A DNA stretch of 64,000 bases from Anaerosacchariphilus hominis (GCF_014290175.1 NZ_JACOOR010000004.1:310001-374000); one strand, 5' to 3'. Shown: positions 53,311 to 62,941, counted from the first letter of the stretch. Numbers and translations: made by a program. Notes: generated by a model from the sequence alone, not told the origin.

Positions 53311-54299
53311 TTGGCCAGCGCTTTTCTGAATTCTTCTGTTTTTTCCGCGTCCACATACATGCCAAAACCCTGGCTCTCCAGCTCTTCGCTGGTTTCTCCC
53401 CGGAAGATTCGATCGATGATCATATCTCCCAGCACTTCCGTATAGTGGCTGGATTCGTAATAATAATTTTTGTTTCTGGTAATCTCATTATTCCCGCTGA
53501 AATTATAAAATCCCTGGGTGGAACCGATCAGCCAGTCCAGATAGGTGTCATAACCGTAGTATTTCGACTGCTGATAGGTCTTGTAGTAGATGGGATTGGA
53601 AAACACAATCAGGTGGATGCCGTATTCATCGCAGAGCTCCCGGATCCGCTGGAGGCTTAAAATGGAATCTGACATATAATCCTTATAATAGTCGTCCCAG
53701 TAGGGCACGTCATCCTTGAAAGTGCCGCCCAGTGAGGGATCCCGGAGGGTACTGCCACTCTGATAGTACCGGGTCACATAGTCCGGATCCTCCACCTTAT
53801 GGTTCAGGATCACATCCAGGGAAAGGATCACGCCCTTGATGCTGAAATAATTGGCATAAAAGTTCAGCTTTCCGGTCCTGGGATATGGGATCCGGTAAAA
53901 CTGGTTCTCATGAAGGGACGGATCCACGAAAGCGGAAATATTGTCCACACCGATCATGACGGTCTTGGGAATGATGTCGTTGGCGATGAGCTCCCGAAGA
54001 TTCTCCAGATGCTCCGCCGGAAGGCCCTCGGAGTAGGACATATTATACCACTTCCCCTCGGGAATATGCTCCACGTTCACGAAGCCCGTCCGGGAAGAAC
54101 CGAACAGGAAAGAATCAAACTTATCCGGATTGTGAAGCACATATTGCATCTTGATGTAATTGCTGTTGGGCTCCACGCCGTTATCCCGGATCTCCTGCCA
54201 GTGGAACACATTGTAGGGATCTACCACCATGGGAATCGCCAGCTCCAGAATCAGGATAAACAGCACAAAGGGAGCGATTTTACGTAGAAATTTCTTCAT
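53304..54299 (-). CDS. SGNH/DltD-like partner of MBOAT acyltransferase
   Basis: An N-terminal membrane anchor (FVLFILILELAIPMVVDPYNVFHW) is followed by an extracytoplasmic SGNH-type domain: FLFGSSRTGFVN contains the likely Ser nucleophile and YYYESSHYTEVLGD the Asp/His-like C-terminal block. Such proteins work with MBOAT enzymes to pass acyl groups to cell-surface polymers, as AlgX or DltD do. It lies 14 bases after the MBOAT gene. The final 7 bases overlap the convergent ABC-F gene. The acceptor is unknown. 331 residues. Confidence 0.82.
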   Translation of the reverse strand: MKKFLRKIAPFVLFILILELAIPMVVDPYNVFHWQEIRDNGVEPNSNYIKMQYVLHNPDKFDSFLFGSSRTGFVNVEHIPEGKWYNMSYSEGLPAEHLENLRELIANDIIPKTVMIGVDNISAFVDPSLHENQFYRIPYPRTGKLNFYANYFSIKGVILSLDVILNHKVEDPDYVTRYYQSGSTLRDPSLGGTFKDDVPYWDDYYKDYMSDSILSLQRIRELCDEYGIHLIVFSNPIYYKTYQQSKYYGYDTYLDWLIGSTQGFYNFSGNNEITRNKNYYYESSHYTEVLGDMIIDRIFRGETSEELESQGFGMYVDAEKTEEFRKALANH

Positions 54300-54313
54300 T
54301 CTCTTCTCGCATT

Positions 54314-55759
54314 CTAAAATTGAAAATATACAAATTCATACTGGCCCAGCTGCCGACTGTAAAGAATGATAAACAGCAGCAGAAAGTACAGAGCGTACCG
54401 TACCGGCTTTGAAAAACGTCCCAGCCAGTCGGCCACATCCCGACGAAGTCCGATAAAATCATGAACCAGAAGCACCAGGATCCAGATCAGCACCAGCTTC
54501 AGATCCGTACTCTGGATCAGTCCGGCGGAATCAAAAGCCTCATAAGCGGTCCGCACATAAGCCACCGGATGGGTGATTCCGTCAAACAGATGGGTCAGGA
54601 TATAACCGGCGTCGCTCATAGTATTAGCCCGGAAAAAGAGCCAGGTCAGCGTCACGAAGGCGAAGGTCAGCAATACCCGGATCACACTCTTCCGCTCTTT
54701 TTTCGGCGGGAAATAACGGTTCCAGATCCGTTCGGCGATCTGGGCCAGTCCGTGAAGGCCGCCCCAGACCACAAAGGTCCAGCTGGCCCCATGCCAGAGT
54801 CCGCTGACCAGAAAAGTGATCATCAGGTTCCGATAGGTTCGAAAGGTGCCCTTCCGGCTTCCTCCCAGAGGAAAGTAGATATAATCCCGCAGCCAGCTGG
54901 ACAAAGAAATATGCCAGCGGCTCCAGAACTCTTTGACGGAAGCGGAAAAATAAGGACTTTTAAAGTTATTGACCAGTTCGATATCGAAAAGGGTAGCCAC
55001 GCCCCGGGCAATATCCGAATAGCCGGAGAAGTCGCAATATACCTGAAAAGCATAGAAAAGGGTGGCGATACCCAGCGCCAGACCTGTATAGGAGGTCACC
55101 TGATTATAGACCACATCCACACAGGAAGCCACCACATCAGCGATGGCAATCTTCTTAAAGAAGCCCCAGGCGATCCATTTGGATCCCCGGATGGCTTTGT
55201 CCGCATCCAGGGAATGTTCTCTCTCGATCTGGGGCATCAGATGCTCTGCCCGCTCGATGGGGCCCGCCAGAAGCAGCGGGAAGAAGGAAACAAACACCGC
55301 GTATTTTCCAAAATGTCTGCAGGCCTTTGTCTTCCCGTGGTATACATCCAGCACATAGCCCAGGGTCTGGAAGGTGTAGAAAGAGATTCCCACCGGAAGC
55401 ACCAGATTCAGGGTCACATCGTCAAGGGGCAGAGAACATTTCCGAAGCAGCGTCGTCACCGAGGTGCTTAAGAAATTAAAGTACTTGAAAAAGAACAGGA
55501 AACCCAGACAGATCACCAGAGCGATCCACAGATACCGCTTCCGTCTCTTCGAATCCGGAGTGCGCTCCATGAGAAGCGCCGTTCCGTAGGAAATCAAAGT
55601 GGTAGCCAGAAGCAGCACAATGTATGCGGCATTGGCGCTCATATAAAAGTAATAGCTGGATACCAGCAGGACGCCCCAGCGGTATTTCCGGGGCGTCAGC
55701 CAGTATAATGCGAACACCAGGGGTAAAAATACATAAAAAGCATTGGAATTAAACAGCAT
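54314..55759 (-). CDS. MBOAT O-acyltransferase (AlgI-like)
   Basis: The 481-residue membrane protein starts [20 protein letters not shown], the AlgI/DltB signature. It has about 11 helices, [22 protein letters not shown] sequence ([19 protein letters not shown]), [40 protein letters not shown], and the active-site His in [14 protein letters not shown]. It carries an acyl group across the membrane to the SGNH partner. The ribosome site GAGGAA lies in the icd tail and the ATG overlaps icd by 11 bases. Confidence 0.93.
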   Translation of the reverse strand: MLFNSNAFYVFLPLVFALYWLTPRKYRWGVLLVSSYYFYMSANAAYIVLLLATTLISYGTALLMERTPDSKRRKRYLWIALVICLGFLFFFKYFNFLSTSVTTLLRKCSLPLDDVTLNLVLPVGISFYTFQTLGYVLDVYHGKTKACRHFGKYAVFVSFFPLLLAGPIERAEHLMPQIEREHSLDADKAIRGSKWIAWGFFKKIAIADVVASCVDVVYNQVTSYTGLALGIATLFYAFQVYCDFSGYSDIARGVATLFDIELVNNFKSPYFSASVKEFWSRWHISLSSWLRDYIYFPLGGSRKGTFRTYRNLMITFLVSGLWHGASWTFVVWGGLHGLAQIAERIWNRYFPPKKERKSVIRVLLTFAFVTLTWLFFRANTMSDAGYILTHLFDGITHPVAYVRTAYEAFDSAGLIQSTDLKLVLIWILVLLVHDFIGLRRDVADWLGRFSKPVRYALYFLLLFIILYSRQLGQYEFVYFQF

Positions 55760-56966
55760 TCAGAAGTTCCTCTAAGGTTTTCCGTATTTCTTTGATAAAG
55801 TCTCCACTGGACAGGACAGCGGGATCCGGGAAGGTGGTAATCAGAGCCAGATCCTTCGTCATCTTTCCACTTTCGATGGTCCGGACAGAAGCCTCCTCCA
55901 GCTTATCGGCAAAAGTCATCAGAGCCGGATTGCCATCCAGTTCGCCGCGCTTGCGCAGGGCTCCGGACCAGGCAAAAATGGTAGCCATGGAATTGGTGGA
56001 GGTCTCCTCTCCTTTCAGGTGCTTATAGTAATGGCGCTGCACGGTTCCGTGGGCGGCCTCGTACTCAAAATATCCATGGGGAGATACCAGTACGGAGGTC
56101 ATCATGGCCAGGGAGCCGAAGGCCGTGGCGATGAGATCGCTCATCACGTCGCCGTCATAGTTCTTGCAGGCCCAGATATAACCGCCCTCAGACTTGACTA
56201 CCCGGGCCACCGCATCGTCGATGAGTGTGTAGAAGTAGGTGATTCCCAGCTTTTCAAACTGCTCTTTGTACTCTTTCTCATAGATCTCCTGGAAAGTATC
56301 CTTGAAGAAATGATCATACTTTTTGGAAATGGTATCCTTGGTGGCAAACCACAGATCCTGCTTCTGGGATACGGCATAGGAAAAGCAGCTTCTGGCAAAG
56401 CTTTCGATAGAGCTTTCCAGGTTGTGCATACCCTGTACCACTCCTCCCTCCTGAAAGTCGTGGATGGTCTCCCGAAGCTCGGTTCCATCCTCTCCCGTAA
56501 AGACCAGCTCACACTTTCCGGGACCCGGGATCCGCATTTCCGCCGCCTTATACACATCGCCGTAGGCATGACGGGCCACGGTAATGGGTTTTTTCCAGTT
56601 CTTTACATAAGGCTCGATGCCTTTTACGATAATAGGAACCCGGAAAACGGTTCCGTCCAGAATGGCGCGGATGGTGCCGTTGGGGCTCTTCCACATCTTT
56701 TTCAGATCGTACTCTTCCATCCGGGCGCCGTTAGGGGTGATGGTGGCGCACTTAACTGCTACGCCGTACTTCTTGGTGGCTTCCGCGGCGTCCACGGTCA
56801 CCTGATCGTCCGTGGCGTTCCGGTGCTCCAGCCCCAGATCATAGTATTCTGTATTTAAATCCACAAAGGGAAGCAGTAATTCTTCTTTTATCATGCTCCA
56901 GAGAATCCGTGTCATCTCGTCTCCGTCCATTTCTACCAACGGAGTCGTCATCTTAATTTTGTCCAT
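55749..56966 (-). CDS. icd: NADP-dependent isocitrate dehydrogenase (eukaryote-like type)
   Basis: This 405-residue enzyme belongs to the dimeric, eukaryote-like branch: [73 protein letters not shown], and [31 protein letters not shown], in pieces. It makes 2-oxoglutarate and NADPH. The start at 56966 has GAGGAGG. It is the first gene of an unusual operon with MBOAT and SGNH genes. No other citric-acid-cycle gene lies here. Confidence 0.95.
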   Translation of the reverse strand: MDKIKMTTPLVEMDGDEMTRILWSMIKEELLLPFVDLNTEYYDLGLEHRNATDDQVTVDAAEATKKYGVAVKCATITPNGARMEEYDLKKMWKSPNGTIRAILDGTVFRVPIIVKGIEPYVKNWKKPITVARHAYGDVYKAAEMRIPGPGKCELVFTGEDGTELRETIHDFQEGGVVQGMHNLESSIESFARSCFSYAVSQKQDLWFATKDTISKKYDHFFKDTFQEIYEKEYKEQFEKLGITYFYTLIDDAVARVVKSEGGYIWACKNYDGDVMSDLIATAFGSLAMMTSVLVSPHGYFEYEAAHGTVQRHYYKHLKGEETSTNSMATIFAWSGALRKRGELDGNPALMTFADKLEEASVRTIESGKMTKDLALITTFPDPAVLSSGDFIKEIRKTLEELLNAV

Positions 56967-57025
56967 CCTGTATCCTCCTCTTTCCTGCGGCATTGCTTTT
57001 CTTCGGTAACCGCACTTTACGTTCT

Positions 57026-57054
57026 ATTATAGACGATTCCCTGTTCCATCGCAA
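57026..57054 (-). promoter_or_regulatory. Sigma-A promoter of icd operon
   Basis: The minus strand has TTGCGA (57049-57054) and TATAAT (57026-57031), 17 bases apart. Transcription would start near 57019, about 53 bases before the ATG. Confidence 0.75.
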
Positions 57055-57063
57055 GCTTTCTCT

Positions 57064-58767
57064 TTAAAAACGTCCCAGGGCTGCAAAGGCCCCGTAGAGA
57101 TTCAGGGTTCCATAGCCCCAGGAGCGGTTGGGATAAAGGTCGTTGCCGCTCCGATCCGCCCCGCGGATCAGAAGCTGTTTAATTTCGATGGTGCTTAAGA
57201 TCTCCCGATTCTTTTTTACGACACCCCACTCCAGCATCAGGGCAGCTGCCCCTGCGGTTATCGCGGCCGCTGCGCTGGTTCCACTCATGGAGGTAAACCG
57301 GTTTCCCGGGCCATAGGTGGCCACCGATACGCCGGGCACAGCCAGATCCGGCTTGATTCGGCCATTTCGGGTATAACCCCGGCTGGAATCGATATAGATA
57401 CTGCGATTCCGGGTGTTGTAGGCTCCCGTGGTAATGGGGAGCTCTGCATTGCCCGGATCCGTGACAGTGATGTCAGGATTGGAATTCAGAAATACGGTAT
57501 CCGGAGAGAGAAAACCAGTCACAGGCAGCCAGATATTATAGACTCCATGGAGGAACTGGCTGCCGTAGACCCGGATTCTCCAGATCCCGGGAGAAGGATA
57601 GGCCATACGGATGACGATGAGCTGCTCTCCGCTGTAGGGATCCAGAGGCTGAAAGTTCACATACACCACAGTCCGCTCAAAAAGAAAATCAAAGCGCCAG
57701 CTCTTCTGTCCGAGATTGATCCGGGGAACCTCTTCTCCGGAGGGTGAAATCAGCGAAACGGAAATCAGATCCGGCGTACTGCTCCAAAGCTCCATGAGAA
57801 GCCCGTATTCGTTTTCAGCTACCCGGAGATCCACATCCTGATAGGGTTCCGCTGACTGCAGGACGCCGTAATAATGATGGCCTTGATTGGCCTCGTTTCC
57901 TGCAGCTACGACCACACAACGGCCTGCCCGGGCGCTGATGGCATTCAGATAAGAGCTCAAGGGAAGTGTTCCTGTGTGTCCGCCCATGTTCGTCCCCAGG
58001 GCCAGACAGAGAACCAGGGGCATTTTGTGGGCATAGGCCAGTTCGTGAAGAAATCGGACTCCCAGCATGATATCATTTTCCTGATAGGCTTCTGCCTCCG
58101 GCGGCACCATAAAATAGCGCTTCAGGTAGGTTTTGGCAGGTTTCAGTTTCACCATGGCCACCATAGACCTGGGTGCGGCTCCCAGCCACCCGGTCTCAGG
58201 ATCCTCGCTTCCGGCAGCCAGAGCCGCCAGCCTGGTTCCGTGACCGGAGACGTCGCGGCCGGGTACGATTCTGTATGGCTGATCCGAGACCAGGGCTTCT
58301 TCGATCTGCTCCCGGACGTAAACACTGCCGTAACCGATGTTTTGCGGAAGCTGCCCCGTCTGATCACCCTGATCCCAGATGGCAAGAATCCGGGAACGTC
58401 CGAATTCATCCAGAAAGCACCGATTCCGATAGTCGATGCCTGTGTCAATAAAGCCCAGAAGAACTCCTTCCCCCTTCAGCCGCAACAATGGCTGGTTCTG
58501 GAGACGCAGAATCCCGGAGTCCTCCAGGGCCTCCGTCTGCAGGAGGCTGTAGAGGGTGGGAAATACCTCATAGTCATATTCATAGTACTGCCCCTCACTG
58601 CCCTGGTAAAAGCCCTCCCCGGCATAAAAGACAGAATAATAGTCGTTGATGGGCTGGATACAGAGATCCGGATACTGTTCCGCCAGCTCTACCTGACCAA
58701 GTCCCGGCTGCCAGATAAAGTCCACATAATCCTCTGAAACGATCTTTTCCCTGCAGTTTTCCGCCAT
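57064..58767 (-). CDS. S8 subtilase with large insert (Csp-like)
   Basis: The 567-residue protease has the triad Asp108 (GFIDTGID), His176 (VSGHGTRLAALAAG) and Ser498 (MSGTSAAAAITAG), so it should be active. It has an N-terminal region of about 95 residues (perhaps a prodomain) and a long insert (about 300-440) before the Ser, as in the CspA/B/C germination proteases of clostridia. No signal peptide is seen. The start MAENCREKIVSEDYVDFIW at 58767 has AGGA 3-4 bases before it. It follows another subtilase. It may act in spore germination. Confidence 0.88.
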   Translation of the reverse strand: MAENCREKIVSEDYVDFIWQPGLGQVELAEQYPDLCIQPINDYYSVFYAGEGFYQGSEGQYYEYDYEVFPTLYSLLQTEALEDSGILRLQNQPLLRLKGEGVLLGFIDTGIDYRNRCFLDEFGRSRILAIWDQGDQTGQLPQNIGYGSVYVREQIEEALVSDQPYRIVPGRDVSGHGTRLAALAAGSEDPETGWLGAAPRSMVAMVKLKPAKTYLKRYFMVPPEAEAYQENDIMLGVRFLHELAYAHKMPLVLCLALGTNMGGHTGTLPLSSYLNAISARAGRCVVVAAGNEANQGHHYYGVLQSAEPYQDVDLRVAENEYGLLMELWSSTPDLISVSLISPSGEEVPRINLGQKSWRFDFLFERTVVYVNFQPLDPYSGEQLIVIRMAYPSPGIWRIRVYGSQFLHGVYNIWLPVTGFLSPDTVFLNSNPDITVTDPGNAELPITTGAYNTRNRSIYIDSSRGYTRNGRIKPDLAVPGVSVATYGPGNRFTSMSGTSAAAAITAGAAALMLEWGVVKKNREILSTIEIKQLLIRGADRSGNDLYPNRSWGYGTLNLYGAFAALGRF

Positions 58768-58819
58768 AAGTCCTGATTCCCATCTTTGTTTTTTTACAGG
58801 ATATGCAGTTTCCCGGATT

Positions 58820-59749
58820 TCATTCCCGGGAGGAGGCTTCCTCCAGACCCAGCAGACCGGGGAGCCAGAGCCTTCCGCAGCCCTGACGGTTCCTGGGATA
58901 GCCAAGATTTCGGCAGGAAATACAGAGACGCTCTTTGATCTGCCGGTTGGTGAGGGCCGGTTCCTTTTCACACAGGAGGGCCAGAGCGCCCACTACCGCA
59001 GGAGTGGCCATGGAGGTACCGGACTTGGCTGTGTAATATCCGGCCCCCGGCTGTCCGAAAAAACTGTTACAGGATAAAATGGAGGCCCCGGGGGCCACTA
59101 AATCCGGTTTTTCCACCAGTTCCGGCGTGGGACCCCTTCCGGAATAATGCCTTTTTCGCTGTCCCTGCACCCGGACGGCACGCTCGTCATCGGAAGCGCC
59201 CACCGTGATGATGGCCGGACTGGTGCCCGGCACGGTGATGCTGGAGCGGTCCGGCCCCTGATTCCCTGCGGCTGCGCAGACCAGATATCCGGCGTCCCAT
59301 ACCTCTTCCACTGCCTTAACCAGCTCCGTTGGCCCGGCATGCCTCGGCACGCTGCCGCCCACAGAAATATTGACGATGCGGATTCCATATTCTTTGCCCT
59401 GTTCCAGAATCCAATGGAGGGCGCGAATCAGGGACTGACTGCTTCCGTTCCCCCTTTGATCCAGAATCTTCAGGGAAACAAAATGACATCTCGGCGCAAG
59501 GCCCTGATACCTTCCGCCGGATGCCACTCCTGTTCCGCCGATGATTCCGCTGATATGGGTTCCATGACCACAGTCGTCGGGTGCATGTTCGGAATCATTC
59601 GTATAATTATAAGAATAAACCAGTCTGCCCTGCAGATCCGGATGAGCGTCGTTGATACCGGAGTCGAGAACCGCAATGCCGATTCCCTTTCCGGAGAAAC
59701 CATATTCGTAAGCACAGGAAGCTCCCACAAGCTCTCGTACCCGATTCAT
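58820..59749 (-). CDS. Intracellular-type S8 subtilase
   Basis: A 309-residue subtilase without signal peptide or clear prodomain: Asp29 (IAVLDSGINDAHPDL), His62 (DDCGHGTHISGIIGG), oxyanion Asn163 (AAAGNQG) and Ser246 (SGTSMATPAVVGALALL). This layout is like intracellular serine proteases. GGAG lies 9 bases upstream. It is 30 bases downstream of the UMF1 transporter and 53 bases upstream of the second subtilase, so the three may be one operon. Confidence 0.93.
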   Translation of the reverse strand: MNRVRELVGASCAYEYGFSGKGIGIAVLDSGINDAHPDLQGRLVYSYNYTNDSEHAPDDCGHGTHISGIIGGTGVASGGRYQGLAPRCHFVSLKILDQRGNGSSQSLIRALHWILEQGKEYGIRIVNISVGGSVPRHAGPTELVKAVEEVWDAGYLVCAAAGNQGPDRSSITVPGTSPAIITVGASDDERAVRVQGQRKRHYSGRGPTPELVEKPDLVAPGASILSCNSFFGQPGAGYYTAKSGTSMATPAVVGALALLCEKEPALTNRQIKERLCISCRNLGYPRNRQGCGRLWLPGLLGLEEASSRE

Positions 59750-59778
59750 AACAGAAAACTCCTTGCTTTTCTGTTATC

Positions 59779-61014
59779 TTATGCCGGCTCATGCCGGACT
59801 GCCATCCGAAAGAGAACAAAACCTGCCGCGAACATCAGGGCCAGCATAGCCACGCCTGCCCGGGATGTATGGAAAAGCTGAGTGGAAATACCCATCAGCA
59901 AGGTTCCCACAAAGGCCGCGCCTTTTCCGAAGATATCGAAGAAGCCGAAATACTCGGTGGACTTTTCCTTGGGAATGATCCGGGCAAAATAGGAACGGGA
60001 CAGGGACTGGATAGCTCCCTGGAATACAGCCACCCAGACGGCCAGGAACCAGAATTCCCAGGCCTTATCCAGCTGCAGCGCAAAGAGTACCACGCCGAAG
60101 TAGCCGATGATAGACGCCTGAATCAATGTCGTATTCCGAAACTTTTTGGACAGATGTCCGAAAAGAATGGAACAGGGAAAAGCAACCACCTGGGTCAGAA
60201 GCAGCGCCAGAAGCAGATTGGTATCGCTGATACCCACATCCTTTCCATAGGAGGTAGCCATGTCGATGATGGTATATACGCCGTCAATGTAGCAGAAAAA
60301 GGCCAGCAGGAAATACCAGATCTGAGGACGCTCCCGGATCTCGGAAAAGCTCTGTCCCAGACGGGTGAAGCTGTCCCGTACCGGATGGGCGGAGCGCTCC
60401 ACGTAATGGGTCTGCTCGTAGGTGCGCAAAAGGGGCAAAGTCACCAGAAGCCACCAGAGAGCATTAATGAGAAACGCGATGGTCATGGCCGTGGCTCCGG
60501 AGATGCCGATCCGGTCGGCGCAGAGCACGAAGATCAGACTGAATACAAAGGGAATACAGCTTCCGATGTAGCCCCAGGCATAGCCCCGGGCGGACACCAG
60601 ATCCATCCGCTCGTCCGTGGTCACATCCGCCAGCATGGCGTCGTAAAAGACCAGGCTGGCATTCAGGCCTACCTTGGCGATAATAAAGATCACCAGAAAG
60701 GCAAGCCAGGTTCCCGGAAGAGAAAGGCCGGCGCAGCCCAGGACACCCATCATCATAAAGAAGGTAAATACCGGCTTTTTAAAGCCTTTGGTATCAGCGA
60801 AGCTGCCCAGAACCGGTCCCAGCACAGCAACAATCATGGTAACCAGCGAAGTAGCGTAGCTGAAATAGGCGGTGGAATCGGCAGCGGAAATGCCGCTGGC
60901 TGCCGTAAGGTTTTTGTAGTAGATGGGTATGATGGTGGCCGCCAGCAGTACAAAGGCGGAATTGCCCACGTCATAGAGGATCCAGTTGCGTTCCAGTTTG
61001 GTTGTTCGGTTCAT
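59779..61014 (-). CDS. UMF1-family MFS transporter (Atg22-like)
   Basis: The 411-residue protein has 12 helices and starts LERNWILYDVGNSAFVLLAATIIPIYYKNL, the UMF1 signature. FADTKGFKKPVFTFFMMMG and the VTTDERMDLVSARGYAWGYIGSCIPF segment are typical for this Atg22-like group of the major facilitator superfamily. The substrate is unknown, possibly amino acids. GAGGGAG precedes the ATG. It follows the phospholipase-like gene by 35 bases. Confidence 0.92.
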   Translation of the reverse strand: MNRTTKLERNWILYDVGNSAFVLLAATIIPIYYKNLTAASGISAADSTAYFSYATSLVTMIVAVLGPVLGSFADTKGFKKPVFTFFMMMGVLGCAGLSLPGTWLAFLVIFIIAKVGLNASLVFYDAMLADVTTDERMDLVSARGYAWGYIGSCIPFVFSLIFVLCADRIGISGATAMTIAFLINALWWLLVTLPLLRTYEQTHYVERSAHPVRDSFTRLGQSFSEIRERPQIWYFLLAFFCYIDGVYTIIDMATSYGKDVGISDTNLLLALLLTQVVAFPCSILFGHLSKKFRNTTLIQASIIGYFGVVLFALQLDKAWEFWFLAVWVAVFQGAIQSLSRSYFARIIPKEKSTEYFGFFDIFGKGAAFVGTLLMGISTQLFHTSRAGVAMLALMFAAGFVLFRMAVRHEPA

Positions 61015-61049
61015 ATTTTCTCCCTCATAAGACTCTTTCTTGCTTTATT

Positions 61050-61835
61050 CTATTCAAAATCACGTTTCAGACGGAGACTTAAGGGCTTCCCGGTCTGAAT
61101 GGTTTCCACATAGCGGGTGATCTCCTGTACCGTCGGCTCCACAGCGCTCTCCAGCCGCGCTTCCAGCATCTGGCCGCTCTCCCGGCACTTCCGGTTTACC
61201 TGACCGGTCATTACCAGACCACCAATGCCCTTCTTCTGCCCAATAAGGGTAAAGAAACCTTTCAGAAAATGGCCTTTTGCGGCAGAAGGACACTGGAACA
61301 GGCGAATGGTCTTATGAAAGCCAAGAATACAGGTATCCACCTGATCGGCTGTCACGCCCAGCACGGAAGCGATGGCTTCTTCCGTATCCAGATCCCGGAT
61401 CAGATGGCGGGTACAATTGGCTGTCACCGGCTCCAGTCCGTCCTCGGTCAGCAGCATCCGATCAAAATCAGTCTCGATCTCCAGATGACCCAGATGGTGT
61501 TCTTCCATATATCTGGAAATATAGGGATGGCACTCGCTGTCCAGCATAAAGTGGCAGAGAAAGCCGCACAGATAGGATAACAGGACGTAACTCGGTTTTT
61601 CCTGATAGACGATTCTGGCATGGTCGAAAAAGTCGGAGGCCAGCTGTCTGTGCATCTTCACGCCCAGCTGGTTAATCCGGTTCTTGTAGCAGGGATGATA
61701 GTAAAACAGCAGATCCGGTCCGTGGAGACCGATAAGGTAGGCCGCCCGGTTCTCTTTGATGATCTGACGGAGCTCCTGAGGCAGGGCCCGGTACACTTCT
61801 TTTCCAAATTTATAATGTGCATAGGTTGCAGGCAT
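61050..61835 (-). CDS. Zinc-dependent phospholipase C-like protein
   Basis: The protein starts MPATYAHYKFGKEVYRALP and has HGPDLLFYYHP, GFLCHFMLDSECHPYISRYMEEH and LGHLEIETDFDRMLL. These His and Asp residues match the zinc ligands of the clostridial alpha-toxin/PLC fold, in the form called zinc-dependent phospholipase C family. It has no signal peptide, so it is probably not a toxin but an intracellular enzyme of unknown substrate. Length 261. AAAGGAAG precedes the start. Confidence 0.88.
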   Translation of the reverse strand: MPATYAHYKFGKEVYRALPQELRQIIKENRAAYLIGLHGPDLLFYYHPCYKNRINQLGVKMHRQLASDFFDHARIVYQEKPSYVLLSYLCGFLCHFMLDSECHPYISRYMEEHHLGHLEIETDFDRMLLTEDGLEPVTANCTRHLIRDLDTEEAIASVLGVTADQVDTCILGFHKTIRLFQCPSAAKGHFLKGFFTLIGQKKGIGGLVMTGQVNRKCRESGQMLEARLESAVEPTVQEITRYVETIQTGKPLSLRLKRDFE

Positions 61836-62016
61836 AGTTACGCTTCCTTTCTTTTTATTTATGAATACTGAATTATTGTTTCTATTTTCTCACAAATCTC
61901 TCCGCCTTACAAGTTAAATTCCTGTGTAATTTCTGTGTCTTTTCAGTTTCGTCACATTTTTTTGTTCTCCACATATTATGGAACTGTAAATAAATATTTT
62001 TCCTGGAGGATTTCTC

Positions 62017-62274
62017 ATGAGTGATTTAACTGCTACCAACTGTGGCTGTGGATGCGGCGATTCCGGAAATAACAGCTGCTGCAATACCCTGATCTGGCTT
62101 CTGCTGCTGACCTCCTTCTGTGGCAACGGCAACGGTCTTTGCGGCGGCAATGGCTGTGGCAATGACAACAGCTGTCTGTGGCTGATTCTGATTCTGTGCT
62201 GCTGCGGCGGCTGTGGCAACGGAAGCTTTTTCGGCAACAATGGCTGTGGATGCGGTAACGGCTGCGGATGCTAG
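62017..62274 (+). CDS. Cys/Gly/Asn-rich hydrophobic miniprotein (HCB-type)
   Basis: An 85-residue protein with 17 Cys and many Gly and Asn residues. It starts MSDLTATNCGCGCGDSG, then alternates short hydrophobic runs (LIWLLLLTSF, LWLILILCCC) with GNG/CG repeats and ends NGCGCGNGCGC. Clostridial relatives are misnamed chorion class high-cysteine HCB protein 13 in databases. The function is unknown; a spore coat or metal-binding surface role is possible. GGAGG is placed 8 bases upstream, so it is a real gene. A terminator follows within 30 bases. Confidence 0.8.
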   Translation: MSDLTATNCGCGCGDSGNNSCCNTLIWLLLLTSFCGNGNGLCGGNGCGNDNSCLWLILILCCCGGCGNGSFFGNNGCGCGNGCGC

Positions 62275-62295
62275 TCCGACGATGCCCTTGTGTTC

Positions 62296-62332
62296 CGGGA
62301 GGGGAGTTTCGACTTTCCTCCCCTTTTTCTGT
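62296..62332 (+). terminator. Terminator after the Cys-rich miniprotein
   Basis: GGGAGG pairs with CCTCCC across a loop, followed by CTTTTTCTG. It lies 22 bases after the stop. Confidence 0.7.
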
Positions 62333-62394
62333 CCCGGGTTCATATTTTGGCCCGGGTTTCCATATATTGATTCAAAAGAACCGGAGGCATGCCT

Positions 62395-62790
62395 ATGGGG
62401 CCGGGGGATGACGGATACCGAATTTTGCGGGATCTGCAGCGGAAATGTAATGAGCTGGGTCGGAAGATCGATTCGATTCTGCGGATGATGGAACTTATGA
62501 CTACTTATATGCAGTATTCCGGAATGATGGCGGAAATGGCTGCGGTCACGGCGGAGAAGGATCATCCGGACGCTCAGGCCCGGGAGGATGCGCCGGGAAA
62601 TGAGGTGAATATGGCGAGTATGGATCCAAGGGAATTACAGCGGATTATGAATGCGGCGAAGAATTCAGATCATCCGATGTCGGAGGGGGAGTTTCAGGAG
62701 ATTTTTGAGAGTCTGAAGAAGGGAAAAAACCAGGATGAAATCGCGCGGATGGAGCAGATGGTGCAGTTGGCGCGGAGTTTCATGAAGTAA
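62395..62790 (+). CDS. Small helical protein, function unknown
   Basis: This 131-residue protein (MGPGDDGYRILRDLQRKCNELGRKIDSILRMMELMTTYMQYS) is mostly helical, Met-rich and acidic. The C-terminal part (LQRIMNAAKNSDHPMSEGEFQEIFESLKKGKNQDEIARMEQM) is also predicted helical. It has no signal or membrane part. I do not recognise it. The ATG at 62395 is chosen because GGAGG lies 7 bases upstream; the ATG at 62389 is too close to it. It stands alone between a terminator and a long inverted repeat. Confidence 0.7.
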   Translation: MGPGDDGYRILRDLQRKCNELGRKIDSILRMMELMTTYMQYSGMMAEMAAVTAEKDHPDAQAREDAPGNEVNMASMDPRELQRIMNAAKNSDHPMSEGEFQEIFESLKKGKNQDEIARMEQMVQLARSFMK

Positions 62791-62827
62791 GACGGACGAG
62801 ACGAAAAGAAACGGACAAAAGAGGCCT

Positions 62828-62886
62828 GAAGCAGCACCTTCCCACGTTTGGCCCATCGAGGTCCTCCTTAAGGAAGGTGCTGCTTC
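62828..62886. repeat. Perfect 15-base inverted repeat between convergent genes
   Basis: GAAGCAGCACCTTCC (62828-62842) and GGAAGGTGCTGCTTC (62872-62886) form a perfect stem with a 29-base loop. It lies between the convergent small hypothetical and CLC genes, so it may stop both, although only TCTTTT on the minus strand resembles a T-run. The loop, read on the minus strand, has AAGGAGG five or six bases before an ATG. Confidence 0.6.
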
Positions 62887-62941
62887 TATTCTCTTCCTGT
62901 ATTTAAATGTCGCTTGGATGCGGTGCAGCTGGTTTGACGTG

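Noticed and set aside
59791..61098. Plus-strand open frame of 435 codons
   Set aside because: Antisense to the UMF1 transporter; highly polar as expected for the reverse of membrane helices.
61940..62000. Sporulation sigma-K promoter before the Cys-rich gene
   Set aside because: CATATTATG resembles the -10 but the -35 is unclear; too weak to call.
62026..62565. Minus-strand open frame with Ala/Gln/Ser repeats
   Set aside because: It is the reverse of the Cys/Gly-rich gene; the repeats reflect its codons. No ribosome site.
62665..62858. Possible small minus-strand gene starting at the ATG in the hairpin loop
   Set aside because: It has a good ribosome site, but the product runs antisense to the small hypothetical and looks like random sequence.
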